The notes beneath the pieces are model-generated. The model worked only from the letters and a program-made list of their open reading frames with translations. It ran no database searches and had not been told where the DNA came from. The position numbers were made by a program, and so were the translations under genes. Of a stretch of DNA of 64,000 bases, positions 9,277-18,624 are shown in pieces. Source of the stretch: Hyunsoonleella jejuensis (GTDB taxonomy: Bacteria; Bacteroidota; Bacteroidia; Flavobacteriales; Flavobacteriaceae). Within the stretch, counting starts at the first letter, position 1; every line of letters begins with the position of its first letter. The stretch lies in NCBI RefSeq assembly GCF_900111025.1, contig NZ_FOFN01000001.1:310001-374000 (forward strand), in the 5' to 3' direction.

Positions 9277-12200
9277 TTATTCGTTAACTTCAATAGCAGT
9301 AGCACCACTATCAGAAGGAATATCAACATCTGTTCTTTCTAAATCATCCTCATCGTCGTCACCATAGAAATATTTAAACAGCCTTAAATAGTTATTAAAG
9401 GTGTCACCCTCTTTTTCGGCCAAATCTATATCATAGCGTACCAAGACATCAACTAATCCTTTATAACGTTGAATATCTACATAAATATCCTCAAACAAGC
9501 GTTCTTGACTATCTTGTGTTAAACCACTATAATATGTGAGATTCTCTTGATATTTTTTGCTCACCTTAAAGTATAAGTCTCGTGCTTTTCCTTTAGCATC
9601 TACCTCGTAATAAGCACCAATATAAGGCTCTAGCAAGGTATAATAGCCATAATATTCTACAGGCATATTCTCCATAGCGATATCGGCGATTTCTTCTGCT
9701 TTTTCAAGTTTTTCTTCATTAATTAATTCCTCAACCAATCGCGCTAGATTACCTCTGTAGGTGATGGCATTTTTACGTGTTTCAGGATCGTGATAAATAT
9801 TTGGACTGCCACTATTGCCCCAATTCCACGATTTTACCTTTTCATACATTAAATCAGTATCTATACGACCCATATCAAAAGGATTAGCTCTGTCCACCTC
9901 GGTTTTAATAGGTACTAATTTATAGCACATGCCATCGAGCTGTAGATAATCTTTCATCCATAAATAATCATCGTCACCAAAACTTCCACCTGTAAAATAA
10001 ATAGGACGCTTCCATTCGTTATTCGCTACAACATCTAGCATTAACAAGCGATTTTTATAAATAGCCCCACCTTTTATTTCAATATCAATATGTGACACAA
10101 TTTTATCTGCATCTTCCGGTTTTACAATACCACTTTCAAGAGCATTTTGCTTATTGACATCTATACGAACATTTCTAGTGAATAGATAATTGGCATTTAG
10201 GTCTTGGTTTCTAAGACCTGAAATGTCGTACCCTTGCTTTTGCATAAAGTATTTATATTTTGATTTTTCATCATCTCTTTGAATAAAATCAAGTGCTTGT
10301 TTTAACGCAATAGTATCTTTTGTAAGCGGTTCTATCCTCACATAATCATTGGTGCCATATTGGTAATCCTTGTGGTTTAATTGTGATGGAATAGGATCAC
10401 TCTCATATGCTTTGCGTTTCATTTGGTCAATGTACCAATCGGTTTGGAATAAACTAGTGTTTACCACCCGTACATCTGTTCTATACCCTTCAATTTCTTG
10501 CGCATACCACAATGCGAATGTATCATTATCGCCAATGGTAAATAGTATGGCGTTTTCTGCACAGGAGTCAAGATATTTTCTTGCCATAGCTTGTGCTGTA
10601 TATTTTCCAGAACGGTCATGATCGTCCCAGTTGTTGGCTACCAAAATACCAGGAACAAGAATTAAGCACAAAATAGTAATTACAGGTGCTGCTAATGTTT
10701 TGGGAAGTTTGTCTTTTAATGTATGATAAATACCATAAACCCCAATACCTATCCAAAGGGCAAAAACATAAAAAGACCCTACTACAGAATAATCACGTTC
10801 ACGAGGTTCAAACGGTCGTACATTGGTATATACTTGTATAGCAAGCCCTGTAAAAAGGAAAAATACAAGCATTACCCAAAACAGTTTTCTGTCCGTATTC
10901 AATACGAAAAACATACCTATTAAACCAAGAATAAGTGGTAGAAAATAATAGGTGTTTCTGGCTTTATTGTTTATTACATCACTTGGCAAATTATCTTGTG
11001 AATAGCCTAAATGCCATTCGTCTATAGGCTTTATACCGCTTATCCAATTACCGTGGTTGTCATATTTCCCTTGAATATCATCTTGTCGCCCGGTGAAATT
11101 CCACATAAAATAACGCCAATACATATAACCTAGCTGGTATTCAAACAAATATCTAATATTACTTGCTAAATCTGGTTTTTCGATATCTAAATAGCTTTGA
11201 TAACGCTTTAAAAACGCATTGTAATCTTCATAATCCACATTACCACGTGCCACATCACTTCTAAAATCTGAAACAAGTTGCCGTAATTTGTTTTCCATTT
11301 GATAATCGGGCTTTAGTTTAAAATTTAAAAACCCGGTAAACATCATATAATTCTCGGCATGTTCGCCGCTCCACATACGCGGTAGAATAGATGCATGATC
11401 TGAATTATAATTTTGTTTAGCATTTTTATAATCGTTAACAACGACATATTCCCCCTTTTCTTCATCCTTTTCGTATTTAGGCTTATCATCAATGTATGGG
11501 TTGTTTTTATCTAAATACGCATACATATCAGTAAACTGCGGGCCGTAAAACAAATGTGTTTCAGGATACTGCTCCAAATTATAATAGGCAAGAAGTTCGC
11601 GTGCACTAGACGGGTTATTTTCATTAATTACCACATTAGCATTAGCGCGAATAGGTAGCATTAACCAAGTTGAAAAGCCAATAATAACAAACGTTAAACA
11701 CAGAATACCCGTATTTAAATACACATAACTTTTTTGTCTGGTATATCGTAATGCGTAAAAAATTACTGCTACTAAAAGTAAACCAGCAATAATAGAACCT
11801 GAGTTGAATGGTAGCCCAACACTATTTACAAAGAAAATCTCAAAAGCACTAAAAATCTTAAGAATGTTGGGCGCTAATAATTTAAAAACAAACAATAAAA
11901 TAGCTACCGAAACAGTATTTGCAATAATGAAATTTTTTATGGTAACAGTTTTATAATTTTTAAAATAGTAAATAAGCCCAATAACTGGTATAGTAAGCAA
12001 TCCCATAAAATGAACCCCAAAAGACAAACCGATTACAAACGCGATAAGGATTAGCCAACGATTTCCACGAGGTTTGTCCATATCTTGTTCCCAACGAAGT
12101 GCTAACCAAAATAAAGCGGACATAATTAAGGTCGCCATGGCATACACCTCGGTTTCAACAGCGTTGAACCAAAACGAATCTGTAAATGCAAAGGCTAAAC

Positions 12201-12615
12201 TACCTACTAAACCACTACCTAAAATAGCCGTGTATTGCGGTTTGGAAAGCGTTGATGTACTATCCTTTTCTTTTTCAGAATTTAAATGTGATAAAAGTTT
12301 TGCTAACAATAGCGTAATCGTCCAAAACATAAATAAAATGGTAAACGCACTGGCTACGGCACTCATCATATTCATCATCCAACCAATAAGTTCATTATTT
12401 CCAAACGTGAACGTTGAGAAAAAAGCCCCAAGCATTTGGAATAATGGCGCCCCAGGAGGGTGACCCACTTGAAGTTTTGAAGACGTTAAAATATACTCTC
12501 CCGCATCCCAAAAACTAACTGTTGGTTCTACCGTTAGGCTATAGGTAATTAAAGCAATTAAAAAAGAGAACCACCCTAAAATGGTGTTCCATTTTTTAAA
12601 ATTAAAATCCATCAT
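9277..12615 (-). CDS. DUF2723 family multi-pass membrane protein (TMEM260-like, GT117)
   Basis: The 1112-residue protein starts with a hydrophobic helix and the family signature TVSFWDAGEYI, then VGHPPGAPLFQ. About a dozen membrane segments lie in roughly residues 10-310 and 560-670, with a long soluble C-terminal half that is acidic at its end (DDDEDDLE). DUF2723 proteins are the bacterial relatives of TMEM260 (GT117), a proposed O-mannosyltransferase with a GT-C-like fold; the conserved D-E in WDAGEY is the likely catalytic pair. In Bacteroidota they are candidates for periplasmic protein O-glycosylation. The start has two adjacent ATGs, at 12615 and 12612. It is followed closely by the deacetylase gene. 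Confidence 0.9.
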   Translation of the reverse strand: MMDFNFKKWNTILGWFSFLIALITYSLTVEPTVSFWDAGEYILTSSKLQVGHPPGAPLFQMLGAFFSTFTFGNNELIGWMMNMMSAVASAFTILFMFWTITLLLAKLLSHLNSEKEKDSTSTLSKPQYTAILGSGLVGSLAFAFTDSFWFNAVETEVYAMATLIMSALFWLALRWEQDMDKPRGNRWLILIAFVIGLSFGVHFMGLLTIPVIGLIYYFKNYKTVTIKNFIIANTVSVAILLFVFKLLAPNILKIFSAFEIFFVNSVGLPFNSGSIIAGLLLVAVIFYALRYTRQKSYVYLNTGILCLTFVIIGFSTWLMLPIRANANVVINENNPSSARELLAYYNLEQYPETHLFYGPQFTDMYAYLDKNNPYIDDKPKYEKDEEKGEYVVVNDYKNAKQNYNSDHASILPRMWSGEHAENYMMFTGFLNFKLKPDYQMENKLRQLVSDFRSDVARGNVDYEDYNAFLKRYQSYLDIEKPDLASNIRYLFEYQLGYMYWRYFMWNFTGRQDDIQGKYDNHGNWISGIKPIDEWHLGYSQDNLPSDVINNKARNTYYFLPLILGLIGMFFVLNTDRKLFWVMLVFFLFTGLAIQVYTNVRPFEPRERDYSVVGSFYVFALWIGIGVYGIYHTLKDKLPKTLAAPVITILCLILVPGILVANNWDDHDRSGKYTAQAMARKYLDSCAENAILFTIGDNDTFALWYAQEIEGYRTDVRVVNTSLFQTDWYIDQMKRKAYESDPIPSQLNHKDYQYGTNDYVRIEPLTKDTIALKQALDFIQRDDEKSKYKYFMQKQGYDISGLRNQDLNANYLFTRNVRIDVNKQNALESGIVKPEDADKIVSHIDIEIKGGAIYKNRLLMLDVVANNEWKRPIYFTGGSFGDDDYLWMKDYLQLDGMCYKLVPIKTEVDRANPFDMGRIDTDLMYEKVKSWNWGNSGSPNIYHDPETRKNAITYRGNLARLVEELINEEKLEKAEEIADIAMENMPVEYYGYYTLLEPYIGAYYEVDAKGKARDLYFKVSKKYQENLTYYSGLTQDSQERLFEDIYVDIQRYKGLVDVLVRYDIDLAEKEGDTFNNYLRLFKYFYGDDDEDDLERTDVDIPSDSGATAIEVNE

Positions 12616-12730
12616 TTAAATCTGTGTTTGTTAGCTGTGGCGAATTTAACAATAAATATGAAACGAGAATAAATATTATACTAGCCTTAACATTAACGTT
12701 TTTAGCCTTTAGAGACAGAAATAAAGTATG

Positions 12731-12775
12731 ATTTTTTAGAAATACTATGCCTTACCGGTATTTTTCTAAAAAAAT
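12731..12775. other. Long A+T-rich inverted repeat upstream of tRNA-Gln
   Basis: ATTTTTTAGAAATAC at 12731-12745 pairs with GTATTTTTCTAAAAAAAT at 12758-12775 around a 12-base loop. It lies between the DUF2723 gene start and the tRNA promoter. It may be a terminator-like boundary or a cruciform; its function is not clear. Confidence 0.55.
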
Positions 12776-12777
12776 TC

Positions 12778-12807
12778 TTGTTCAAATAAAACTTTGTGCT
12801 AAATTTG
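12778..12807 (+). promoter_or_regulatory. Promoter of tRNA-Gln
   Basis: A TTG at 12778-12780 and TAAATTTG at 12800-12807 are separated by 19 bases, fitting the Bacteroidota -33/-7 consensus. The tRNA begins 10 bases after the -7 box. Confidence 0.75.
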
Positions 12808-12816
12808 CACCCGCAT

Positions 12817-12889
12817 TGGCCTATGGTGTAACTGGCAACACGTCTGGTTTTGGTCCAGAAGAGTCTAGGTTCGAGCCCTAGTAGGCCAA
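12817..12889 (+). tRNA. tRNA-Gln (anticodon TTG)
   Basis: Acceptor TGGCCTA pairs with TAGGCCA. The anticodon stem TCTGG/CCAGA has loop TTTTGGT giving anticodon TTG. The T arm is CTAGG, TTCGAGC loop, CCTAG. The discriminator is A and no CCA is encoded. Confidence 0.95.
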
Positions 12890-12901
12890 CAGTACTTAGA
12901 A

Positions 12902-12936
12902 AGTCTTAACTGCTCTAGTTAAGGCTTTTTTGTTTT
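12902..12936 (+). terminator. Terminator after tRNA-Gln
   Basis: A 10-bp stem (AGTCTTAACT at 12902-12911, AGTTAAGGCT at 12917-12926, one G-T pair) with a 5-base loop is followed by a T run. Confidence 0.85.
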
Positions 12937-13011
12937 TTAAATATTACTGTAACAAGTATTGTTTAGTTAACAGAAACTACAAAACTCAATTCATATTTTC
13001 GCAAAACAATG

Positions 13012-13019
13012 TACTTTTG
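13012..13019 (+). promoter_or_regulatory. Candidate -7 box for the threonylcarbamoyl-AMP synthase gene
   Basis: TACTTTTG lies 13 bases before the ATG at 13033. No good -33 TTG is seen. Confidence 0.45.
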
Positions 13020-13032
13020 CAGCGCTTAAATT

Positions 13033-13998
13033 ATGTTAATGCCTATTATTTCAAAAGACATATCAAAAGCTATTGCTTTACTTAATGACGACAAGCTCGT
13101 TGCTATCCCCACTGAAACAGTTTATGGTTTAGCAGGAAATATTTATAGTGAAACTGCTGTAAAAGCTATTTTTGAAACCAAGAAACGCCCATTGTTTAAT
13201 CCGCTTATTGTGCATATTCCTAATTTGGATTATATCGAAAATATTGTTAGCTACATGCCAGAAAAAGCACGAGCATTAGCCAAAGCTTTCTGGCCGGGGC
13301 CTTTAACTTTAGTGCTGCCTAAAAAAGACACTATTCCAGATCTAATTACAGCAGGAAAAGCTACTGTTGCAGTTCGTGTTCCAAATCACCCTGTGACTTT
13401 AGAGTTATTAGGTAAACTACAATTCCCCCTTGCCGCGCCAAGCGCCAATCCTTTCAACAGAATTAGCCCAACTACCGCACAACATGTTGAAGACTATTTT
13501 AAAGATAAGATAGATATGATTTTAGATGGTGGCGCTTGCAAAAACGGAATTGAATCTACTATTATTGGTTTTGAAGATGACCACCCTATTATCTATCGTT
13601 TGGGCTCTATCTCTACTGAAGATATTGAAGCTGTTGTTGGCAAAATTCCAATTAAGAATAAAAAAGAAAGCAGCCCTAATGCTCCTGGCATGTTGAATAA
13701 ACATTATGCGCCTTCAACGCCAACAGTTTTATCTGCAAACATTTTAGAAGACATTAAAAAATACACTGATAAACGTGTAGGCCTATTAGCTTTCAATAAA
13801 TCTATTGAAGACGCTAGTATTTATCACCAAATAATTTTGTCAGAAAAAGGAGATTTGGCAGAAGCTACCGCAAAATTGTATGATGCGCTACATCAATTAG
13901 ACCATCTAAATTTAGATATTATTATTGCCGAAATTTTTCCTGATTATGGTTTAGGCAAGTCTATAAACGACAGATTGCAGCGTGCTGCTTATAATTAG
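13033..13998 (+). CDS. L-threonylcarbamoyladenylate synthase (Sua5/YrdC/YwlC family)
   Basis: The 321-residue protein makes threonylcarbamoyl-AMP from threonine, bicarbonate and ATP, the first step of the t6A37 modification of ANN-decoding tRNAs. The N-terminal YrdC domain (1 to about 200) has the binding signatures PTETVYGLAGN, KKRPLFNPLIVHI, FWPGPLTLVL, VAVRVPNH and APSANPFNRISPT. The extra C-terminal region from about 215 (SPNAPGMLNKHYAPSTP) is the Sua5-type extension that TsaC lacks, so it is a Sua5-type enzyme. It stands alone between tRNA-Gln and the rplM operon. Confidence 0.95.
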   Translation: MLMPIISKDISKAIALLNDDKLVAIPTETVYGLAGNIYSETAVKAIFETKKRPLFNPLIVHIPNLDYIENIVSYMPEKARALAKAFWPGPLTLVLPKKDTIPDLITAGKATVAVRVPNHPVTLELLGKLQFPLAAPSANPFNRISPTTAQHVEDYFKDKIDMILDGGACKNGIESTIIGFEDDHPIIYRLGSISTEDIEAVVGKIPIKNKKESSPNAPGMLNKHYAPSTPTVLSANILEDIKKYTDKRVGLLAFNKSIEDASIYHQIILSEKGDLAEATAKLYDALHQLDHLNLDIIIAEIFPDYGLGKSINDRLQRAAYN

Positions 13999-14125
13999 CG
14001 CTTTTCTTTTCAAAAAAAAATTGACTCAAACCTTAATCATTTTACTTAAAACATATGCGTCTTTACTTTATAAATAGCTCATTTTTATTTTGTGCATTTA
14101 AACTCTAAAATAATAGTCTTCACTA

Positions 14126-14156
14126 TTTGCTAATCAAATATTTAATCGTAAATTTG
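14126..14156 (+). promoter_or_regulatory. Promoter of the rplM-rpsI operon
   Basis: TTTG at 14126-14129 (-33) and TAAATTTG at 14149-14156 (-7) are 19 bases apart, a near-ideal Bacteroidota promoter. It leaves a leader of about 40 bases before the GTG start of rplM. Confidence 0.75.
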
Positions 14157-14203
14157 CAAACTCTTTTTGAGAGAGGAATGTTTAATCAGAAAAATAAATA
14201 AGT

Positions 14204-14659
14204 GTGGACACATTAAGCTACAAAACGATTTCTGCCAACAAAGCTACTGTAGATAAGCAGTGGGTTGTTGTTGATGCTGAAAATCAAACGCTTGGTCGTT
14301 TAGCTTCCAAAGTTGCAAAACTTTTAAGAGGTAAGCACAAGCCAAACTTCACACCACACGTTGATTGCGGCGATAACGTAATTGTTATTAATGCAGAAAA
14401 AATCAACTTATCTGGAAACAAGTGGAACGATAAAACATACATTCGTCACACAGGTTACCCAGGAGGTCAAAGAAGTTTAACTGCTAACGAGTTGTTTGGA
14501 AAAAACCCTACTCGTATAGTAGAAAAGTCAGTAAAAGGAATGCTACCTAAAAACAAACTAGGTTCAGCGTTATTCCGTAACCTAACAGTTGTTGTTGGTA
14601 CTGAGCACAAACACGAAGCTCAAAAACCAAAAGCAATTAATTTAAATGAATTTAATTAA
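14204..14659 (+). CDS. rplM: 50S ribosomal protein L13
   Basis: The 151-residue protein has the L13 signatures: [14 protein letters not shown], a VINAEKI strand, [10 protein letters not shown] and [14 protein letters not shown]13 is an early assembly protein of the large subunit and binds 23S rRNA. The start is GTG at 14204: the upstream sequence carries no in-frame ATG at a suitable place, and the N-terminus [14 protein letters not shown] is that usual for flavobacterial L13. It is the first gene of an operon with rpsI, whose ATG follows the stop codon with no gap. Confidence 0.98.
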   Translation: MDTLSYKTISANKATVDKQWVVVDAENQTLGRLASKVAKLLRGKHKPNFTPHVDCGDNVIVINAEKINLSGNKWNDKTYIRHTGYPGGQRSLTANELFGKNPTRIVEKSVKGMLPKNKLGSALFRNLTVVVGTEHKHEAQKPKAINLNEFN

Positions 14660-15046
14660 ATGGATGTAATTCACAAAATCGGCCGTAGAAAGACGGCTGT
14701 TGCTCGTGCCTATGTTTCTAAAGGAAAAGGAAACATTACGATTAACAAAAAAGACTTAACCGATTACTTTACTACTGGTACATTGCAGTACAAAGTAAAG
14801 CAACCTTTGGTTTTGACTAACAATGACGGCAACTTTGATATTACAGTAAATGTATATGGCGGTGGAATCACTGGTCAAGCAGAAGCTGTACGTTTAGCAT
14901 TATCTCGCGCAATGTGTGAGGTGGATGCTGAAAACAGAGGTATCCTAAAGCCAGAAGGTTTATTAACAAGAGATCCAAGAATGGTGGAGCGCAAGAAATT
15001 CGGTCAGAAGAAAGCGCGTAAGAAATTCCAGTTCTCTAAACGTTAA
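14660..15046 (+). CDS. rpsI: 30S ribosomal protein S9
   Basis: The 128-residue protein shows the S9 hallmarks IGRRKTAVARAYV at the start, VYGGGITGQAEAVRLALSRA in the middle and the basic tail GQKKARKKFQFSKR. The tail reaches the ribosomal P site and its last arginine contacts the initiator tRNA. Its ATG directly follows the rplM TAA, giving tight translational coupling. Confidence 0.99.
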   Translation: MDVIHKIGRRKTAVARAYVSKGKGNITINKKDLTDYFTTGTLQYKVKQPLVLTNNDGNFDITVNVYGGGITGQAEAVRLALSRAMCEVDAENRGILKPEGLLTRDPRMVERKKFGQKKARKKFQFSKR

Positions 15047-15054
15047 TAGTATCC

Positions 15055-15180
15055 TCAACTTGATTGGGAATCTTTTTAAAAGCTATCCAATCAAGTTGAA
15101 ATTTAAATCGAAAGTTTCTGAAATAATTTCAGAATTAATTAAAAACCAGTTATTGTTGCCCATGACGGTAAACGTCAGGG
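15055..15180 (+). promoter_or_regulatory. Structured leader between rpsI and rpsB (candidate S2 regulatory RNA)
   Basis: The 221-base gap holds two strong hairpins. The first is a perfect 13-bp stem (TCAACTTGATTGG at 15055-15067 with CCAATCAAGTTGA at 15087-15099) with no T tail. The second is CCC-A-TGACG / CGTCAGGG (15159-15180) with a GTAAA loop and one bulged A. No TAnnTTTG promoter is obvious here, so rpsB may be read from the rplM promoter through this leader. A role in S2 autoregulation is inferred. Confidence 0.5.
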
Positions 15181-15267
15181 TTTAGTTTAGCATCTAAATG
15201 GTTAAGGCGAATTGAAAAATGACCACTTAATCATTGCTAATTCAACAGAACGTAAACTATTACAAAA

Positions 15268-16041
15268 ATGGCAGTAGAAGTAAAAGAACTACTAGAAGCA
15301 GGTGTACATTTTGGACACCTTACACGTAAGTGGGACCCTAACATGGCACCTTACGTTTATATGGAGCGTAACGGCATCCATATCATCAACCTTTACAAAA
15401 CAGCAGCTAAAATTGACGAAGCTGGCGCAGCATTAGCAAAAATTGCAGCATCAGGTCGTAAAATTTTATTTGTTGCTACCAAAAAACAAGCGAAAGATAT
15501 TGTTGCTGAAAAAGCAAGTGCTATCAATATGCCTTACATCACAGAAAGATGGCCAGGTGGTATGTTAACCAACTTTGTTACTATTAGAAAAGCTGTTAAG
15601 AAAATGGCTTCTATTGATAGAATGAAGAAAGATGGAACTTTTAACACATTATCTAAAAAAGAGCGTTTACAAGTAGATCGTTTAAGAGCTAAGCTAGAAA
15701 AGAACTTAGGTTCTATTAGCGACATGACACGTTTACCTGGTGCTTTGTTTGTTGTGGATATTAAGCGTGAGCACATCGCGATTAAAGAAGCTCAAAAATT
15801 AAACATTCCAATTTTTGCAATGGTAGATACAAACTCAGATCCTCGTCAAGTGGATTATGTGATACCTGCAAATGATGATGCTTCTAAATCGATAAACAAA
15901 ATTTTAACTCATGTTACTGATGCAGTAGCTGGAGGTTTGGCTGAGCGTAAAGCTGAAAAAGAAGCTGTCGCAGCTGAAAAAGAAGCACCTAAAGCAGAAG
16001 CTAAAAAAGCAGCACCTGCAGTAAAAGAAGAGGAAGAATAA
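15268..16041 (+). CDS. rpsB: 30S ribosomal protein S2
   Basis: The 257-residue protein has the S2 start LLEAGVHFGHLTRKWDPNM, then ITERWPGGMLTNF and the DPRQVDYVIPANDDASKSI motif near the end. S2 joins the small subunit late, at the head-body junction. It ends in a roughly 30-residue charged tail rich in Lys, Glu and Ala, common in Bacteroidota S2. The order rpsB-tsf is widely conserved. Confidence 0.99.
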   Translation: MAVEVKELLEAGVHFGHLTRKWDPNMAPYVYMERNGIHIINLYKTAAKIDEAGAALAKIAASGRKILFVATKKQAKDIVAEKASAINMPYITERWPGGMLTNFVTIRKAVKKMASIDRMKKDGTFNTLSKKERLQVDRLRAKLEKNLGSISDMTRLPGALFVVDIKREHIAIKEAQKLNIPIFAMVDTNSDPRQVDYVIPANDDASKSINKILTHVTDAVAGGLAERKAEKEAVAAEKEAPKAEAKKAAPAVKEEEE

Positions 16042-16063
16042 ACATTATTATTACAACATAAAT

Positions 16064-16110
16064 AAGTCGTTTGGTTCTTTTCTTCACAGAAATAAATTAA
16101 ACGACTTTTT
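16064..16110 (+). terminator. Terminator or attenuator between rpsB and tsf
   Basis: AAGTCGTTT at 16064-16072 pairs with AAACGACTT at 16099-16107, followed by T residues. It lies within the conserved rpsB-tsf pair, so partial termination is more likely than a full stop. Confidence 0.6.
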
Positions 16111-16123
16111 AAATTATAAAACT

Positions 16124-17098
16124 ATGAGTACTACAGTAAAAGTAACAGCCCAAGAAGTTAATAAACTAAGACAAGCTACTGGTGCAGGTATGATGGACTG
16201 CAAAAAGGCTTTGGTTGAGGCTGAAGGAGATTTTGATAAAGCTATCGAAATCTTACGCAAAAAAGGTCAAAAAGTTGCAGCAAAAAGAGCCGACAGAGAA
16301 TCTAGCGAAGGTGCTGCTGTAGCAAAAGTAAATGCTGACAATACCGTTGGCGTTGCTATTGTTTTAGGATGTGAAACTGACTTTGTTGGTAAAAACGAAA
16401 ACTTTTTAGCATTAGCTAGCCAATTAGGGGAAATCGCTCTTAACTGTGCATCTAAAGATGAGTTTTTAGCTGCTGATTTCGATGGAATGACTGTTGCAGA
16501 TAAATTGGTAGAACAAACTGGTGTAATTGGTGAAAAATTAGACATTAATGCATTTGAGAAAGTAGAAGCTGCTTATGTTGGTTCTTACGTTCACATTAAT
16601 AAAATTGCTGCTATCGTTGGTTTTTCTAGCGTTGTAGATAACGTTGAAACTTTAGGTAAGGATGTTGCAATGCAAATTGCATCAATGGGAGCAACTACAT
16701 TATCTTATAAAGATTTCGATCCTGCATTCATCGCTTCTGAAACTGAAGCTAGAATCGCAGTAATTGAAAAAGAAAATATAGAATTAGGACGTTTGGGTAA
16801 GACACTTAAAAATGTACCTCAATATATTTCTCAAGCACAATTAACGCCAGAAGTTATGGCAAAAGCTGAAGAAGCTGCTAAAGCAGAATTGAAAGCTGAA
16901 GGTAAGCCAGAACAAATTTGGGATAGAATATTGCCAGGTAAAATGCAACGTTTTGTTTCTGATAACACTACTTTAGACCAAGAGCAGTGTTTATTGAACC
17001 AAAATTTCATCAAAGACGAAAAGAAAACTGTAGAACAATACGTTGCTTCTTACGGCGATGTTGAAATTACAGGATTTAAACGTGTAACTTTAGGATAA
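16124..17098 (+). CDS. tsf: Elongation factor Ts
   Basis: The 324-residue protein is the nucleotide exchange factor for EF-Tu. The N-terminal UBA-like domain (VNKLRQATGAGMMDCKKAL) is followed by the exchange motif ETDFVGKNENF near residue 85 and two core subdomains. It is longer than the E. coli protein (about 283), with the extra length in the second half. It ends in front of a strong terminator. Confidence 0.98.
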   Translation: MSTTVKVTAQEVNKLRQATGAGMMDCKKALVEAEGDFDKAIEILRKKGQKVAAKRADRESSEGAAVAKVNADNTVGVAIVLGCETDFVGKNENFLALASQLGEIALNCASKDEFLAADFDGMTVADKLVEQTGVIGEKLDINAFEKVEAAYVGSYVHINKIAAIVGFSSVVDNVETLGKDVAMQIASMGATTLSYKDFDPAFIASETEARIAVIEKENIELGRLGKTLKNVPQYISQAQLTPEVMAKAEEAAKAELKAEGKPEQIWDRILPGKMQRFVSDNTTLDQEQCLLNQNFIKDEKKTVEQYVASYGDVEITGFKRVTLG

Positions 17099-17121
17099 GA
17101 TTCCAAAATACCACAATAAAA

Positions 17122-17156
17122 AAACCACCATTCTTAACAGAATGGTGGTTTTTTTA
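17122..17156 (+). terminator. Terminator after tsf
   Basis: A 13-bp stem (AAACCACCATTCT at 17122-17134, AGAATGGTGGTTT at 17139-17151) with a TAAC loop and a T tail. Confidence 0.92.
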
Positions 17157-17203
17157 TGCTTAAATTCAAAACAACAATAGATTTCAGAAATAAAAATTTT
17201 ATG

Positions 17204-17211
17204 TAGTTTTG
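17204..17211 (+). promoter_or_regulatory. Candidate -7 box for pyrH
   Basis: TAGTTTTG lies 19 bases before the pyrH ATG and directly after the tsf terminator. No -33 TTG is seen. Confidence 0.5.
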
Positions 17212-17230
17212 TTAAACTTCAAAAGATACC

Positions 17231-17938
17231 ATGAAATACAAAAGAATACTGCTTAAACTATCGGGTGAAGCCTTAATGGGCAACCGCCAATATGGAATAG
17301 ACCCAGAACGTTTGGCCGAATATGCACAAGACATAAAAACCATTACCGACAAAGGTGTGCAAGTAGCCATTGTTATTGGTGGTGGTAATATTTTTAGAGG
17401 TGTTGCAGGTGCAAGTAACGGTATGGACCGCGTACAGGGAGACCATATGGGTATGCTGGCAACAGTAATAAATGGTTTGGCTTTACAAAGTGCTTTAGAA
17501 GATGCTCAAATTCCAACGCGTTTACAAACTGCCATAAAAATAAATGAAGTTGCAGAACCATTTATCAGAAGAAAAGCAATGCGTCATTTAGAAAAAGGTC
17601 GTGTTGTTATTTTTGGTGGTGGTACTGGAAATCCCTATTTTACAACTGATTCGGCCGCTGTATTGCGTGCTATTGAAATCGAGGCTGATGTAATTTTAAA
17701 AGGTACACGGGTTGATGGTATTTACAATACAGACCCTGAAAAAGATAGTAGCGCCATAAAATTCAACTCTATTTCCTTTGATGACGTATTGAAAAAAGGA
17801 TTAAAGGTAATGGATACAACAGCATTTACTTTAAGTCAGGAAAACAATTTACCAATTATTGTTTTTGATATGAATAAACCAGGTAACTTATTAAAAGTAG
17901 TTTCTGGAGAAGCAATTGGCACAGAAGTTAACATTTAA
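17231..17938 (+). CDS. pyrH: UMP kinase
   Basis: The 235-residue protein belongs to the bacterial amino-acid-kinase-type UMP kinases, which make UDP from UMP and ATP. Signatures include [11 protein letters not shown] at the N-terminus, [41 protein letters not shown] and [13 protein letters not shown]. Length and motifs are standard. It follows the tsf terminator with its own -7 box and precedes frr by 71 bases, the conserved pyrH-frr order. Confidence 0.98.
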   Translation: MKYKRILLKLSGEALMGNRQYGIDPERLAEYAQDIKTITDKGVQVAIVIGGGNIFRGVAGASNGMDRVQGDHMGMLATVINGLALQSALEDAQIPTRLQTAIKINEVAEPFIRRKAMRHLEKGRVVIFGGGTGNPYFTTDSAAVLRAIEIEADVILKGTRVDGIYNTDPEKDSSAIKFNSISFDDVLKKGLKVMDTTAFTLSQENNLPIIVFDMNKPGNLLKVVSGEAIGTEVNI

Positions 17939-18009
17939 AATGTGGCGCAATTTTTGAATCTTTTGTTACTGAGCACAGTCGAATGTATTGATAATTAAAT
18001 TTTTAAAAA

Positions 18010-18567
18010 ATGAACGACGAGTTACAATTTATATTAGATACCGCTAAAGAAGCTATGGATGCTGCTTTAAAGCATTTAGAAAAACAATTAGTAAACATCA
18101 GGGCAGGAAAAGCATCTCCTGCTATGCTAGGGAGCGTAATGGTAGATTATTATGGATCTCAAACACCACTAAACCAAGTAGCTAACGTTAATACTCCTGA
18201 TGGTAGAACCATTACCGTACAGCCATGGGAAAAAAGCATGTTGCAGGAAATAGAGCGTAGCATTATGATAGCCAATCTTGGTTTTAACCCTATGAATAAT
18301 GGGGAAAGCATCATTATTAACGTACCGCCACTAACTGAAGAACGCAGAAAAGTACTAGCAAAACAAGCTAAAAGTGAAGCAGAAGACGCTAAGGTTGGTG
18401 TAAGAAATGCACGAAGAGAAGCTAATAACGATATCAAAAAGTTAGACGATGTTTCAGAAGACCTTCAAAATAATGCTGAACTTGATATACAAGAAATGAC
18501 AGATAAATACGTTAAGAAAATAGATGATATCTTTGATAACAAGGAAAAAGAAATCATGACCGTATAA
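18010..18567 (+). CDS. frr: Ribosome recycling factor
   Basis: The 185-residue protein matches RRF over its full length: KHLEKQLVNIRAGKASPAML near the N-terminus, the domain II strand segment PDGRTITVQPWEKSML, then LTEERRKVLAKQAK and a long C-terminal helix. With EF-G it splits post-termination ribosomes. It is followed by a strong terminator, so it ends the pyrH-frr unit. Confidence 0.98.
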   Translation: MNDELQFILDTAKEAMDAALKHLEKQLVNIRAGKASPAMLGSVMVDYYGSQTPLNQVANVNTPDGRTITVQPWEKSMLQEIERSIMIANLGFNPMNNGESIIINVPPLTEERRKVLAKQAKSEAEDAKVGVRNARREANNDIKKLDDVSEDLQNNAELDIQEMTDKYVKKIDDIFDNKEKEIMTV

Positions 18568-18572
18568 AAAAG

Positions 18573-18598
18573 AGCGACAAAACGTCGCTTTTTTTTCT
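18573..18598 (+). terminator. Terminator after frr
   Basis: AGCGAC at 18573-18578 pairs with GTCGCT at 18584-18589 around AAAAC, followed by eight or more T residues. Confidence 0.85.
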
Positions 18599-18624
18599 TT
18601 AATCCCTAGCTTTCATTCTTAATA

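Noticed and set aside
10723-12463. Plus-strand open frames within the DUF2723 gene
   Set aside because: Overlap a long, clearly coding minus-strand gene and show no recognisable motif.
13999-14203. A riboswitch or small RNA upstream of rplM
   Set aside because: Only a good promoter and a short A+T-rich leader are visible; no stable hairpin.
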